Of a DNA stretch of 64,000 nt, positions 25,025-32,574 are shown one piece after another. This DNA is from Solitalea lacus (GTDB lineage Bacteria; Bacteroidota; Bacteroidia; Sphingobacteriales; Sphingobacteriaceae): assembly GCF_022014595.1 (NCBI RefSeq), contig NZ_CP091740.1, positions 3,026,200 to 3,090,199 on the forward strand, in the 5' to 3' direction. How positions within the stretch are numbered: the first letter of the stretch is position 1; every line of letters begins with the position of its first letter. Under the pieces are notes generated by a model. That model was given only the letters and a program-made list of their open reading frames with translations, was not told where the DNA came from and searched no databases. The position numbers were made by a program, and so were the translations under genes.

Positions 25025-26038
25025 ATGAATAACAAACTCGCCGAAACTCTTCATGCTGAAGAATTGTTAAGCACTGAATCTCTGAATAAAATCAAAGCAC
25101 AAAACAGCAACCCTTTGTTTTCTGTCCATTGGGAGCTTAGATCATTACTATATATCGGAGTAGTGCTTTTAAGTTCCGGATTAAGCATAACAGTGTACAA
25201 AAACATTGATACAATAGGTCACCAGCTTATTTTATTGTTCATTGCTTTAATATTCATTTTAGGATTTGGTTACTGTTTAAAAAAGAAAACTCCTTTTACC
25301 TTTGAAAAGACAACATCACCAGGCTCCTTTTTCGATTATATTTTATTATTGTCTTGCTTAACTTTTGTGACCTTTGTCGGATACCTTCAATATGTTTATA
25401 CGCTTTTTGGCACACATTACGGAATGGCGACATTTATTCCGATGGTAGTTCTTTTCTCTGCAGCTTATTATTTTGATCACTTGGGGGTGTTAAGCTTAGC
25501 TATCACCAATCTGGCTCTTTGGATGGGACTCTCCATTACCCCTACCCGATTTTTAGAAGAGAATGATTTCGACAATGAACGAATTATTTATACTGCTTTA
25601 ATTTTAGGGGTAATATTATTACTTGGAGCTTCTTTCTCAGAAAAATTCAACATTAAGAAACACTTCAAATTCACGTACCAGAATTTCGGCCTGCACATAA
25701 CGTTTGTAGCCTTACTGGCTACGTATTTCTTTTATTATCTCTCAGGGTATTATGAAACCGTGCCCTCCTTTTATCGTTCTATTGCTATTGTTTGGCTGCT
25801 GTTATTAGGGATTATTGCTTATTTCTATTATCTGGACTCAATAAAAGACAAGTCATTTTACTTTCTGCTAATCATAACCCTTTATAGTTATGTTGCTATC
25901 AGCTGTATAGCAGTTAGAATACTTTCAACTTCGCATGATATGGGGGCCGTTTACCTTATTCTGATGTACTTTATCGGATCCGCTGTGGGCGTCGTTTTAT
26001 TTCTCATCAACCTAAACAAAAAACTTAAATCAGCATGA
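25025..26038 (+). CDS. DUF2157-like polytopic membrane protein
   Basis: The 337-residue protein has a short soluble N-terminus (LAETLHAEELLSTESLNKIKAQ), as in DUF2157 proteins, followed by about ten hydrophobic segments (for example LLYIGVVLLSSGLSI, LILLFIALIFILGFG, TYFFYYLSGYYE). No catalytic motif is seen. Its stop overlaps the start of the next membrane gene by 4 bp (ATGA type), so the pair is translationally coupled and probably forms one complex. Function unknown. Confidence 0.8.
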   Translation: MNNKLAETLHAEELLSTESLNKIKAQNSNPLFSVHWELRSLLYIGVVLLSSGLSITVYKNIDTIGHQLILLFIALIFILGFGYCLKKKTPFTFEKTTSPGSFFDYILLLSCLTFVTFVGYLQYVYTLFGTHYGMATFIPMVVLFSAAYYFDHLGVLSLAITNLALWMGLSITPTRFLEENDFDNERIIYTALILGVILLLGASFSEKFNIKKHFKFTYQNFGLHITFVALLATYFFYYLSGYYETVPSFYRSIAIVWLLLLGIIAYFYYLDSIKDKSFYFLLIITLYSYVAISCIAVRILSTSHDMGAVYLILMYFIGSAVGVVLFLINLNKKLKSA

Positions 26039-27201
26039 TTATCTACAATAAAACCTGGTATAGTAATTTAAGAGTACAAACAAAAGCCCAACAATCCTGT
26101 GATACCGGATATATTACTACTGATGAATTAAAGGCAATAAAACAGAAATATGCTGTAGGATTTTATAGCCCAAATGTATTTATACGAATTGGGTTATTTA
26201 TTCTTACCTGCGTCATTATATTATTTGCAAGTGGCCTGGTTGGTCTAATGACCATGGACTCCATACGTTCTTTAACTGGCTATGGCGTTTTGACTATCAT
26301 AGGAGGAATCATTACGTATGCGGTTCTGGGACTAATGGTAAAAGATAAATTTCATTACCGCTCCGGAGTTGATGATGCGTTACTGTACCTTAGCGCAATT
26401 CTCATTTTCACGGGTATTTATCTATTGCTAAATGAGTCTATAAACCTTTATCCAGAATTTGGAGCTTTTCTGGCCTGCTTAATAGCTATCTTTCTAACAT
26501 TAAGATTTGCTGATACGGTAACTTGTGCTGTTGCCTATTTAACCCTTTTCTATTGCTGCTATATCCTTACAACTCGATTTTCTTCAGCAATTACCCCCTT
26601 CTTATTAATGTTGGTGTCTGTATTCATGTATTTGAGTGCTCGTAAAACATTAAATAAACCATATGCAATTAATTACAGCGATTGTTTAACAGTTTTACAA
26701 ATTGTCACATTAACAACTTTCTATCTTTCAGGCAACTATTTTGTTGTAAGGGAAGTTGGCAGTAATTTATCCAATCTTGCTCCAGGTACCTCATTACCGT
26801 TGAGTTGGTTTTTCTGGGCTTGGACCATTGCGATTCCATTTGCTTACATTTTATTAGGCATTAAAAAGAAAGATGTGATTTTAATACGAGCAGGGTTATT
26901 ATTTATTGGAATAGCTGCACTCACATATAGAAATTACTATTATTTAATGCCTATCGAAATAATGTTGATTATGAGTGGAATTGTTGCAATAGGAACCTCA
27001 TATAGCATCATTAAGTACTTAACTCCATCTAAAAAAGGTTTTACCTATGCTGATTTAAACGAAAAGCATATCATGGATAAATTAAATATTGAATCAATAG
27101 TTATTGCGGAAACTTTAGCTCCTGCTCCTATTCAAACGGAAAGCAGACCTGCGTTTGGAGGCGGTGATTTTGGAGGTGGCGGTGCCGGAGAGAAATTTTA
27201 A
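26035..27201 (+). CDS. DUF4401-like polytopic membrane protein with glycine-rich tail
   Basis: The protein has 388 residues and about ten membrane segments starting near VFIRIGLFILTCVII. A cytosolic-looking C-terminal extension ends in a glycine-rich tail (FGGGDFGGGGAGEKF). The tail resembles that of TPM-domain (YgcG-type) membrane proteins, although the domain itself is absent. It overlaps the preceding DUF2157-like gene by 4 bp and ends at a strong hairpin. Such pairs are common in Bacteroidota. No function can be given from sequence; the DUF4401 assignment is from general resemblance. Confidence 0.75.
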   Translation: MIIYNKTWYSNLRVQTKAQQSCDTGYITTDELKAIKQKYAVGFYSPNVFIRIGLFILTCVIILFASGLVGLMTMDSIRSLTGYGVLTIIGGIITYAVLGLMVKDKFHYRSGVDDALLYLSAILIFTGIYLLLNESINLYPEFGAFLACLIAIFLTLRFADTVTCAVAYLTLFYCCYILTTRFSSAITPFLLMLVSVFMYLSARKTLNKPYAINYSDCLTVLQIVTLTTFYLSGNYFVVREVGSNLSNLAPGTSLPLSWFFWAWTIAIPFAYILLGIKKKDVILIRAGLLFIGIAALTYRNYYYLMPIEIMLIMSGIVAIGTSYSIIKYLTPSKKGFTYADLNEKHIMDKLNIESIVIAETLAPAPIQTESRPAFGGGDFGGGGAGEKF

Positions 27202-27213
27202 CAATGAGAGCTT

Positions 27214-27256
27214 GTAAATGTCCTTATCCTAAATAATAGAGAATAAGGGCATTTAC
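27214..27256. terminator. Hairpin terminator between convergent membrane-protein and holA genes
   Basis: GTAAATGTCCTTAT (27214-27227) pairs with ATAAGGGCATTTAC (27243-27256) with one G-T wobble, a 14-bp stem over a 15-base loop. Its right edge touches the holA stop codon. It probably serves both genes. Confidence 0.75.
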
Positions 27257-28281
27257 TAATGCAATATCTTCCAAACCAACTCTTTCATCAATTCGCCTTC
27301 ATCAGTATTGCCTGTACTGCCTACACCTTTACTTTTAAGATCATACTCTCGTAAAAAGCTAATAATTTGCATCACTTTCCCTTGGGGATAATTACGGGCG
27401 GCAAGTTCATAATCTCCTACAAAAAACGGATTTACACCTAATGCCGATGCCACTGCCGATTTTGATTTGTCCTTTAAGCAATGATACACGAATAATTTAC
27501 TGAAATAACCCGCAAGGGTTGCCATTACCACAACAGCAGGGTTTTCTTTCTTATTTGCTGCAAAATAGTTAATAATTTGATTGGCCTTTAACACATCTCT
27601 CTTGCCCAAAGCATTTTGCAGCTCAAACACATTATACTCTTTACTAATGCCAATATTGGTTTCAATTTCCTTAATCCCAATTTCGGAACCTTTAGGAATA
27701 TTTATCATTAGCTTTTCCAGTTCGTTGGCAATTTTCAGCAAATCATTCCCTAAATATTCGGCAAGTAATGCTGTTGCTTGTGGACTGATCCTTGCCCCAT
27801 TTTCCTGAACATGTTCATTAATCCAGCCTGGAACCTGATTATCATATAATTTCTTCGACTCGAATAAAGCTCCGTGTTTTTCTATATTCTTAAAAATCTT
27901 TACCCTCCCATCAATTTTGCTATGCTTATAGCAAAACACCAAAACAGTTGAACGTAAAGGGTTTTCAACATAGGCAGCAAATGGGTCTTGATCTTTATCG
28001 CCTTTATCTTTACCAAATTTGATATTCTGCGCCTCTTTCACAATTACCACCTGATATTCCGACATCATTGGATACCGTTTCGCATTATTTAAAACAGTAG
28101 TCATATCGGTTTCCTTGCCATACAAAATGGTTTGATTAAAACCCTTTTCGGCATCAGATAGCACATTGTTTTCGATGTAATTGCTTATCAAATCGATGTA
28201 ATACTCCTCCTCACCATGTAAAAAATAGATGGGACGATATTTTTTTGCTTTAAGTTCTTTAAGAATTTCGGCAGCAGTCAT
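27256..28281 (-). CDS. holA: DNA polymerase III subunit delta
   Basis: The 341-residue protein has the HolA pattern: IYFLHGEEEYYIDLISNYI at the N-terminus (degenerate Walker A region), LNNAKRYPMMSEYQVVIVKEAQ, and the C-terminal helical region (AFELQNALGKRD-like: VFELQNALGKRDVLKANQI, YFAANKKENPAVV). Delta is the clamp-loader subunit that opens the beta clamp. It is a housekeeping gene, on the minus strand next to the PD-(D/E)XK gene, with which it may be cotranscribed (gap 90 bp). Confidence 0.93.
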   Translation of the reverse strand: MTAAEILKELKAKKYRPIYFLHGEEEYYIDLISNYIENNVLSDAEKGFNQTILYGKETDMTTVLNNAKRYPMMSEYQVVIVKEAQNIKFGKDKGDKDQDPFAAYVENPLRSTVLVFCYKHSKIDGRVKIFKNIEKHGALFESKKLYDNQVPGWINEHVQENGARISPQATALLAEYLGNDLLKIANELEKLMINIPKGSEIGIKEIETNIGISKEYNVFELQNALGKRDVLKANQIINYFAANKKENPAVVVMATLAGYFSKLFVYHCLKDKSKSAVASALGVNPFFVGDYELAARNYPQGKVMQIISFLREYDLKSKGVGSTGNTDEGELMKELVWKILH

Positions 28282-28371
28282 GCGGTAAAAATAGAGATTT
28301 CAGTTTTATTTTGGAGTTTGATTACTCGTTCAAAGCCTATAATTTGATCGTGATGAATTTAGGACGATCAA

Positions 28372-28827
28372 TTATCGACTATACTCCGGCACTTCATGTA
28401 AAAACCTATAGGTTTTCTTATCATGATCCACTTCACAACAATAATGCTCCAGGCCATTGGTTAAAACTATGATTTTCACTTTATGAGTTGAATTATAGCG
28501 AGCAAGTTGGTCAAACGCCTTTTGTGTAAGCTTTACTGAACTCGCCTTACATTCTACCAACAAATGCTTATGGCCAAGAGAATTATAAATCAAAATATCC
28601 GAGCGCTTACTCAGTTCGTTTACCTTTAATCCACCTTCAATATTAATTAAGCCTTTTGGATAATTCTTTTGATTGATGAGAAACTGAATAAAGTGCTGGC
28701 GCACCCATTCTTCCGGCGTTAACACCAGGTTTTTCCGTCTTACTTCATCAAAAATAAACAGTTTATCACCTTCCTGTTTTAACTGAAAAGGATACGGTGG
28801 AAGATTTAAAGCTGTTAATTGTTGCAT
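28372..28827 (-). CDS. HsdR N-terminal-like PD-(D/E)XK protein
   Basis: The 151-residue single-domain protein resembles the N-terminal nuclease domain of type I restriction subunit R. The putative catalytic residues are D77 (KRSDILIY) and E92/K94 (LLVECKAS), with Q107 in a following helix (FDQLARYN). No helicase, HsdM or HsdS gene is nearby, so it is not a restriction system. This short form next to holA is frequent in Bacteroidota. Nuclease or DNA-repair function is inferred from fold only. Confidence 0.85.
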   Translation of the reverse strand: MQQLTALNLPPYPFQLKQEGDKLFIFDEVRRKNLVLTPEEWVRQHFIQFLINQKNYPKGLINIEGGLKVNELSKRSDILIYNSLGHKHLLVECKASSVKLTQKAFDQLARYNSTHKVKIIVLTNGLEHYCCEVDHDKKTYRFLHEVPEYSR

Positions 28828-28903
28828 GTGGGCAAAGGTAAAATTATTTGAGGTTACTCGTCACTTTTGATAAGCTTCAACAATTAATTTTAGTGAAAAG
28901 AAA

Positions 28904-28911
28904 TATATTTG
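28904..28911 (+). promoter_or_regulatory. -7 box TATATTTG before the SpeD cassette
   Basis: TATATTTG fits TAnnTTTG and lies 34 bp before the SpeD start at 28946, the expected place for a short leader. No matching -33 element is seen at 19-21 bp. On the other strand, TACCTTTG (28833-28840) may serve the divergent PD-(D/E)XK gene. Confidence 0.5.
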
Positions 28912-28945
28912 CTGCTCAATTAAAATCCGTTAGCAAAACCTATTA

Positions 28946-29302
28946 ATGACGAGCTATAAACCCGGTTTACACATCATAGCCGAATTTACAACTGCCGAAA
29001 TCAATCTTTTAAAAAATGCAGAACCTTGTAAACAACTTTTTGACAATCTGATCTATAGCTTAGATCTTTCAAAAGTGGGGGAAGTCTATCATAATTTCGA
29101 AAACGGAGGATTCACTGCTGTTGTTTGTTTAACCGAATCGCACCTTTCTATACATACCTGGCCCGAGTTCAACCTTGCAACCTTTGATGTTTTCCTTTCG
29201 AATTTTAAACAAGACAATAACGACAAGGTGAAAAGCATTTATGCCGAAACGCTTGCTTTCTTTAATGGAATAGAAAAAAGCAAACAAGAAATTGAGCGCT
29301 AA
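28946..29302 (+). CDS. SpeD-type pyruvoyl-dependent decarboxylase (AdoMet decarboxylase family)
   Basis: The 118-residue protein has the proenzyme self-cleavage motif TESHLSIHTWPE. Cleavage is expected between E64 and S65, with S65 becoming the pyruvoyl group, and H70 is conserved. In bacterial SpeD the next motif is DVFTCG, whose cysteine is the catalytic proton donor. Here it reads DVFLSN, with serine S85 at that place. The reaction would be decarboxylation of S-adenosylmethionine to the aminopropyl donor. Some SpeD homologues are known to act on arginine or ornithine instead, so the substrate is open. First gene of a seven-gene cassette; the DUF4178 gene begins two bases after its stop. 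Confidence 0.88.
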   Translation: MTSYKPGLHIIAEFTTAEINLLKNAEPCKQLFDNLIYSLDLSKVGEVYHNFENGGFTAVVCLTESHLSIHTWPEFNLATFDVFLSNFKQDNNDKVKSIYAETLAFFNGIEKSKQEIER

Positions 29303-29304
29303 AT

Positions 29305-30618
29305 ATGGGAAGTTTATTACATCATAGCTATTTAGGAAGCAGCGGAGTCATTAATTGCCCTGAATGCAGTTCAACGATAAAAGTACTAGATTATCAGAAC
29401 AGTATTTGTTTTGGGTGCCCAACATGCCATACTTTTTTCAAAGCCGAAAGAACTCCTCAAAAATTAAGAACATTCAAGCTCTCCGACGGTTCAACTGTTC
29501 CAGCCATACCAATTGGAACCAAAGGTGAAATTAACGGCTATACATTTGTGGTAGCTGCTTATATGGTTAAAAAGGAAAGCGGCAATGAATACCGATGGAG
29601 AGAATATCTGTTGATCAACGAAAATAAAGGTTACGCTTTTTTATCAGAATATGATGGGCATTGGAATTTTATTGTTGGGAAAAACTTTTTAGTTGATCTA
29701 AAACCACAAGGCAACATGTATCAGGCACGATACAACCAACTTCCATTTAAGTTATTCAATAAGTACACGCCCCAAATAATTTATGCTTTAGGTGAGTTTG
29801 ACTGGAACATATTAGAAGACAATATTGCTTGTAGGGAATTCATTGCCCCTCCATTCATGCTTGTGCATGAAAAACAAGGAAACAATAGCGATTGGTTTAT
29901 GGCTACCTATAAATCAAGCACTGAGGTTGCTGAAGCATTTTCAATAGAAAATAAATTGTTGCCTGCAAAGATTGGAATTGGTGCCAATGAGGTTTCCTCA
30001 ATGGAAAAACAGCAAAATGGCATAATAAAAATTACATTAATGGCCATTTTGTTTCTTTTCTTGTATCATGTTTTTTGTGCATATTCCAATGAATCGGCAG
30101 TACTTTTCGATCAAAACATCTTTCCTGAACGAGACTCTTCTAGTTGGGGTAGCACAAATTTCAAGGCCATTACAACCAAAAGTTTTAAGGTAAATGGACC
30201 TACCGTACTAGATATTTATTTAAAGTCAGAAGTTGACAACAATTGGGTGGAAGTTCCGGTTACTCTTGTTGAGGAAAAAACCGGAAAGTTTTATGAATTC
30301 ACCAAAGCCATTGAATACTATCATGGCTCAGAAGATGGCGAATCATGGTCAGAAGGAAGTAAAAGTACTGATGCGACCTTAAGCCGCATTCCTACAGGTA
30401 TTTATCATTTGATTATTGAGCCTTCATCAGATAGCCTATTTCCAAACTCAGTTAGAGTGACCGTAAATAAAAATAATACAGTATGGTCTAATTTCTTTTT
30501 GATCTCCCTATTATTGATTTCAGTGCCGGTTTTACAGTTTTTTAGAATTAATCAGTTTGATAAGAACAGATGGATGAATAGTGATTATTCACCATACAAC
30601 ACCGAAGACCATGATTGA
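29305..30618 (+). CDS. DUF4178 zinc-ribbon membrane protein
   Basis: The 437-residue protein has an N-terminal zinc ribbon (C18, C21 and C35, C38, C41 in CPEC and CFGCPTC). DUF4178 follows at about 50-215 (IPIGTKGEINGYTFVV, EYRWREYLLINENKGYAFLSEYDGHWNFI). A membrane segment at about 235-255 comes next, then a roughly 130-residue extracytoplasmic beta-rich domain (FKVNGPTVLDIYLKS, IPTGIYHLIIEP), and a second membrane segment at about 393-415 with a short cytosolic tail. DUF4178 proteins recur beside SpeD, SpeE and DUF350 genes in many bacteria, as I recall, and have no established biochemical role. Its stop overlaps the next small gene (ATGATTGA). Confidence 0.85.
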   Translation: MGSLLHHSYLGSSGVINCPECSSTIKVLDYQNSICFGCPTCHTFFKAERTPQKLRTFKLSDGSTVPAIPIGTKGEINGYTFVVAAYMVKKESGNEYRWREYLLINENKGYAFLSEYDGHWNFIVGKNFLVDLKPQGNMYQARYNQLPFKLFNKYTPQIIYALGEFDWNILEDNIACREFIAPPFMLVHEKQGNNSDWFMATYKSSTEVAEAFSIENKLLPAKIGIGANEVSSMEKQQNGIIKITLMAILFLFLYHVFCAYSNESAVLFDQNIFPERDSSSWGSTNFKAITTKSFKVNGPTVLDIYLKSEVDNNWVEVPVTLVEEKTGKFYEFTKAIEYYHGSEDGESWSEGSKSTDATLSRIPTGIYHLIIEPSSDSLFPNSVRVTVNKNNTVWSNFFLISLLLISVPVLQFFRINQFDKNRWMNSDYSPYNTEDHD

Positions 30619-30775
30619 AGAAATTAAAACAATTAAGTATTACTATATCATTGCCTTAATGGTAATCTTAGGAGGTTATATGTGGGTTAACCAACAAGGG
30701 ATTCGTTTTTTAGGTGATGACAACGAAAGCAAAGAACAACGCTCAGGTTACACACGAAGCTATTATCATAAATAA
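30611..30775 (+). CDS. Small single-span membrane peptide of the polyamine cassette
   Basis: The protein is 54 residues. The start at 30611 is preferred over 30581 because it overlaps the stop of the DUF4178 gene by 8 bp, an arrangement that favours coupling. One membrane helix (about 9-24, YYIIALMVILGGYMWV) is followed by a polar tail ending in SGYTRSYYHK. It is too short for confident family assignment. The tail is rich in Tyr, Arg and Lys and could be an interaction or modification site. Its conserved position in a tight cassette argues that it is real. Confidence 0.65.
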   Translation: MIEEIKTIKYYYIIALMVILGGYMWVNQQGIRFLGDDNESKEQRSGYTRSYYHK

Positions 30776-30791
30776 CATTAAATACTTCACT

Positions 30792-31016
30792 ATGACATTA
30801 TCTGAACTTATCAATTTAAAGTACGTAGTTGCCCTAGTTTTATATTCAGGCTTAGGAATTCTGATCCTTCTGATTTCATTCTGGATAATCGAGAAACTTA
30901 CTCCCGAAAACCTGTGGAAAGAGATTTTAGAAAAAAGAAACATGGCACTTGCGCTAATGGCTTCGGCATACATGATAGCACTAGCCATCATCATTGCTTC
31001 GGCCATTCACGGATAA
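30792..31016 (+). CDS. DUF350 membrane protein
   Basis: The start at 30792 (MTLSELINLKYVVAL) gives a 74-residue protein with two membrane segments, the length of one DUF350 unit. Upstream in-frame starts overlap the previous gene and add no family sequence. The family pattern is seen in FWIIEKLTPENLWKEI and EKRNMALALMASAYMIALA, including the conserved Asn-Met/Ala-Ala run. DUF350 proteins are small inner-membrane proteins, often encoded with polyamine enzymes or PspA-type genes. Role unknown. It lies 16 bp after the peptide gene and 46 bp before the SpeE-like gene. Confidence 0.82.
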   Translation: MTLSELINLKYVVALVLYSGLGILILLISFWIIEKLTPENLWKEILEKRNMALALMASAYMIALAIIIASAIHG

Positions 31017-31062
31017 AAATCACCGGCAAGAAGAGATCCAGTTTTGCCAATTATTAAACAGC

Positions 31063-32574
31063 ATGAGACCAAACCGCTTTCATCTTTTATTACTATTTTC
31101 TGTTTTTGTGGTGGCCACATGTGGCCTCATTTATGAGCTGGTAGCGGGTACATTGGCCAGTTACCTGCTTGGAGACTCCGTCACCCAGTTTTCAACTATC
31201 ATTGGAGTGTACCTGTTCTCAATGGGTATAGGTTCATGGCTATCAAAATATTTTGATAAAAACCTGCTTTCCTGGTTCATCCAAATAGAAATTCTGGTAG
31301 GGTTAATAGGCGGTACAAGTTCTACCCTTTTGTTCTTTTTATTTGAACAAACAGAATCGTTCAGGTTGGTGCTATATATGATGGTAATGCTTACCGGTAT
31401 TTTTGTAGGACTGGAAATTCCTTTGTTGATGAGGATCTTGGAAAATCGTTTTGAATTCAAAGAGCTTGTATCAAAAGTTTTTACGTTCGACTATATTGGC
31501 GCCTTGCTTGCCTCCGTGATCTTTCCGCTATTACTAATACCTCATCTGGGCATCATCCGAACTTCTTATTTTTTTGGATTACTCAACATTGGCGTCGCAC
31601 TTGTGGTGCTTGTGCAGTTTAGCAAAGAAATAAGCTGGTTTAAACGATTGCAGCTACAGGCATTAGTTAGTCTTGTACTTTTACTGGCCGGGTTTGTTTA
31701 TGCAGATAGGATTATGAGTTTTACGGAATCAATGGCCTATCCTGATAAGATCATTTATTCAAAAACCACTCATTATCAACGTATTATCATCACCAAAAAT
31801 CAACGGGAACTTCGCTTGTTTTTGAATGGTAACCTTCAGTTTAGTTCAGCCGATGAATACCGTTATCATGAAGCGCTTGTACATCCGGGACTGGCCACTT
31901 TGCCCTATGCTAAAAATGTATTGGTTTTAGGAGGCGGTGATGGATTGGCGGTTAGAGAGATCTTGAAATACACCAGCATAAACCATATTACCCTAGTTGA
32001 CCTGGATAAAGAAATGACTTCTATGTTCACTCAAAACAGCATGTTGGCTAATTTGAATAAACACTCGTTTTCCAACCCTAAAGTAAAGGTGATTAATGCT
32101 GATGCCTTTACTTGGGCCAAAAGTCATTCGGGACAGTTCGATTTTGTTGTAGTCGACTTCCCTGACCCTTCAAATTTTTCTATCGGAAAGTTATACAGCA
32201 ACCGTTTCTATCAGGAGATCGAAAAACTTTTATCTCCCGAAGGTATTGTGGTCATTCAATCAACCTCACCGTATGTGGCTCCCAAATCTTTTTGGTGCAT
32301 CGATAAAACACTTCAGTCGGTTGGTTTTAATACAGTTCCCTATCATGTTTATGTTCCATCCTTTGGCGAGTGGGGCTATGTAATGGGCATGAAAAAACAT
32401 AATTATCAACTTCCGGCAAACTTCCCGGTAGGACTTAAGTATGTAAACCGCGAGAGTCTTAAGCAAATGATCTACTTCCCCGCTGATATGGCCAAGGTCC
32501 CAACTGAAGTGAATAAACTTAACAACCAAGTATTAGTGCATTATTTTGAAGATGAGTGGGCAAAATACTTATAA
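31063..32574 (+). CDS. speE: Membrane-anchored spermidine synthase-like aminopropyltransferase
   Basis: The start at 31063 (MRPNRFHLLLLF) gives 503 residues. An alternative at 30994 would overlap the DUF350 gene. About seven membrane helices (8-215) precede a spermidine synthase domain. Motifs are HYQRIIITK, LFLNGNLQFSSADEYRYHE, the nucleotide-binding GGGDG (290-294), VDLD and the catalytic pair D365/D368 in VVDFPDPSNF. The reaction is transfer of an aminopropyl group from decarboxylated AdoMet to an amine. The membrane half places the active domain at the inner membrane, unlike soluble housekeeping SpeE. It overlaps the following FAD gene by about 25 bp. Confidence 0.88.
   Translation: MRPNRFHLLLLFSVFVVATCGLIYELVAGTLASYLLGDSVTQFSTIIGVYLFSMGIGSWLSKYFDKNLLSWFIQIEILVGLIGGTSSTLLFFLFEQTESFRLVLYMMVMLTGIFVGLEIPLLMRILENRFEFKELVSKVFTFDYIGALLASVIFPLLLIPHLGIIRTSYFFGLLNIGVALVVLVQFSKEISWFKRLQLQALVSLVLLLAGFVYADRIMSFTESMAYPDKIIYSKTTHYQRIIITKNQRELRLFLNGNLQFSSADEYRYHEALVHPGLATLPYAKNVLVLGGGDGLAVREILKYTSINHITLVDLDKEMTSMFTQNSMLANLNKHSFSNPKVKVINADAFTWAKSHSGQFDFVVVDFPDPSNFSIGKLYSNRFYQEIEKLLSPEGIVVIQSTSPYVAPKSFWCIDKTLQSVGFNTVPYHVYVPSFGEWGYVMGMKKHNYQLPANFPVGLKYVNRESLKQMIYFPADMAKVPTEVNKLNNQVLVHYFEDEWAKYL

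Noticed and set aside
28372-28827. Type I restriction-modification system
   Set aside because: Only the N-terminal nuclease domain is present; no methylase, specificity or helicase gene is nearby.
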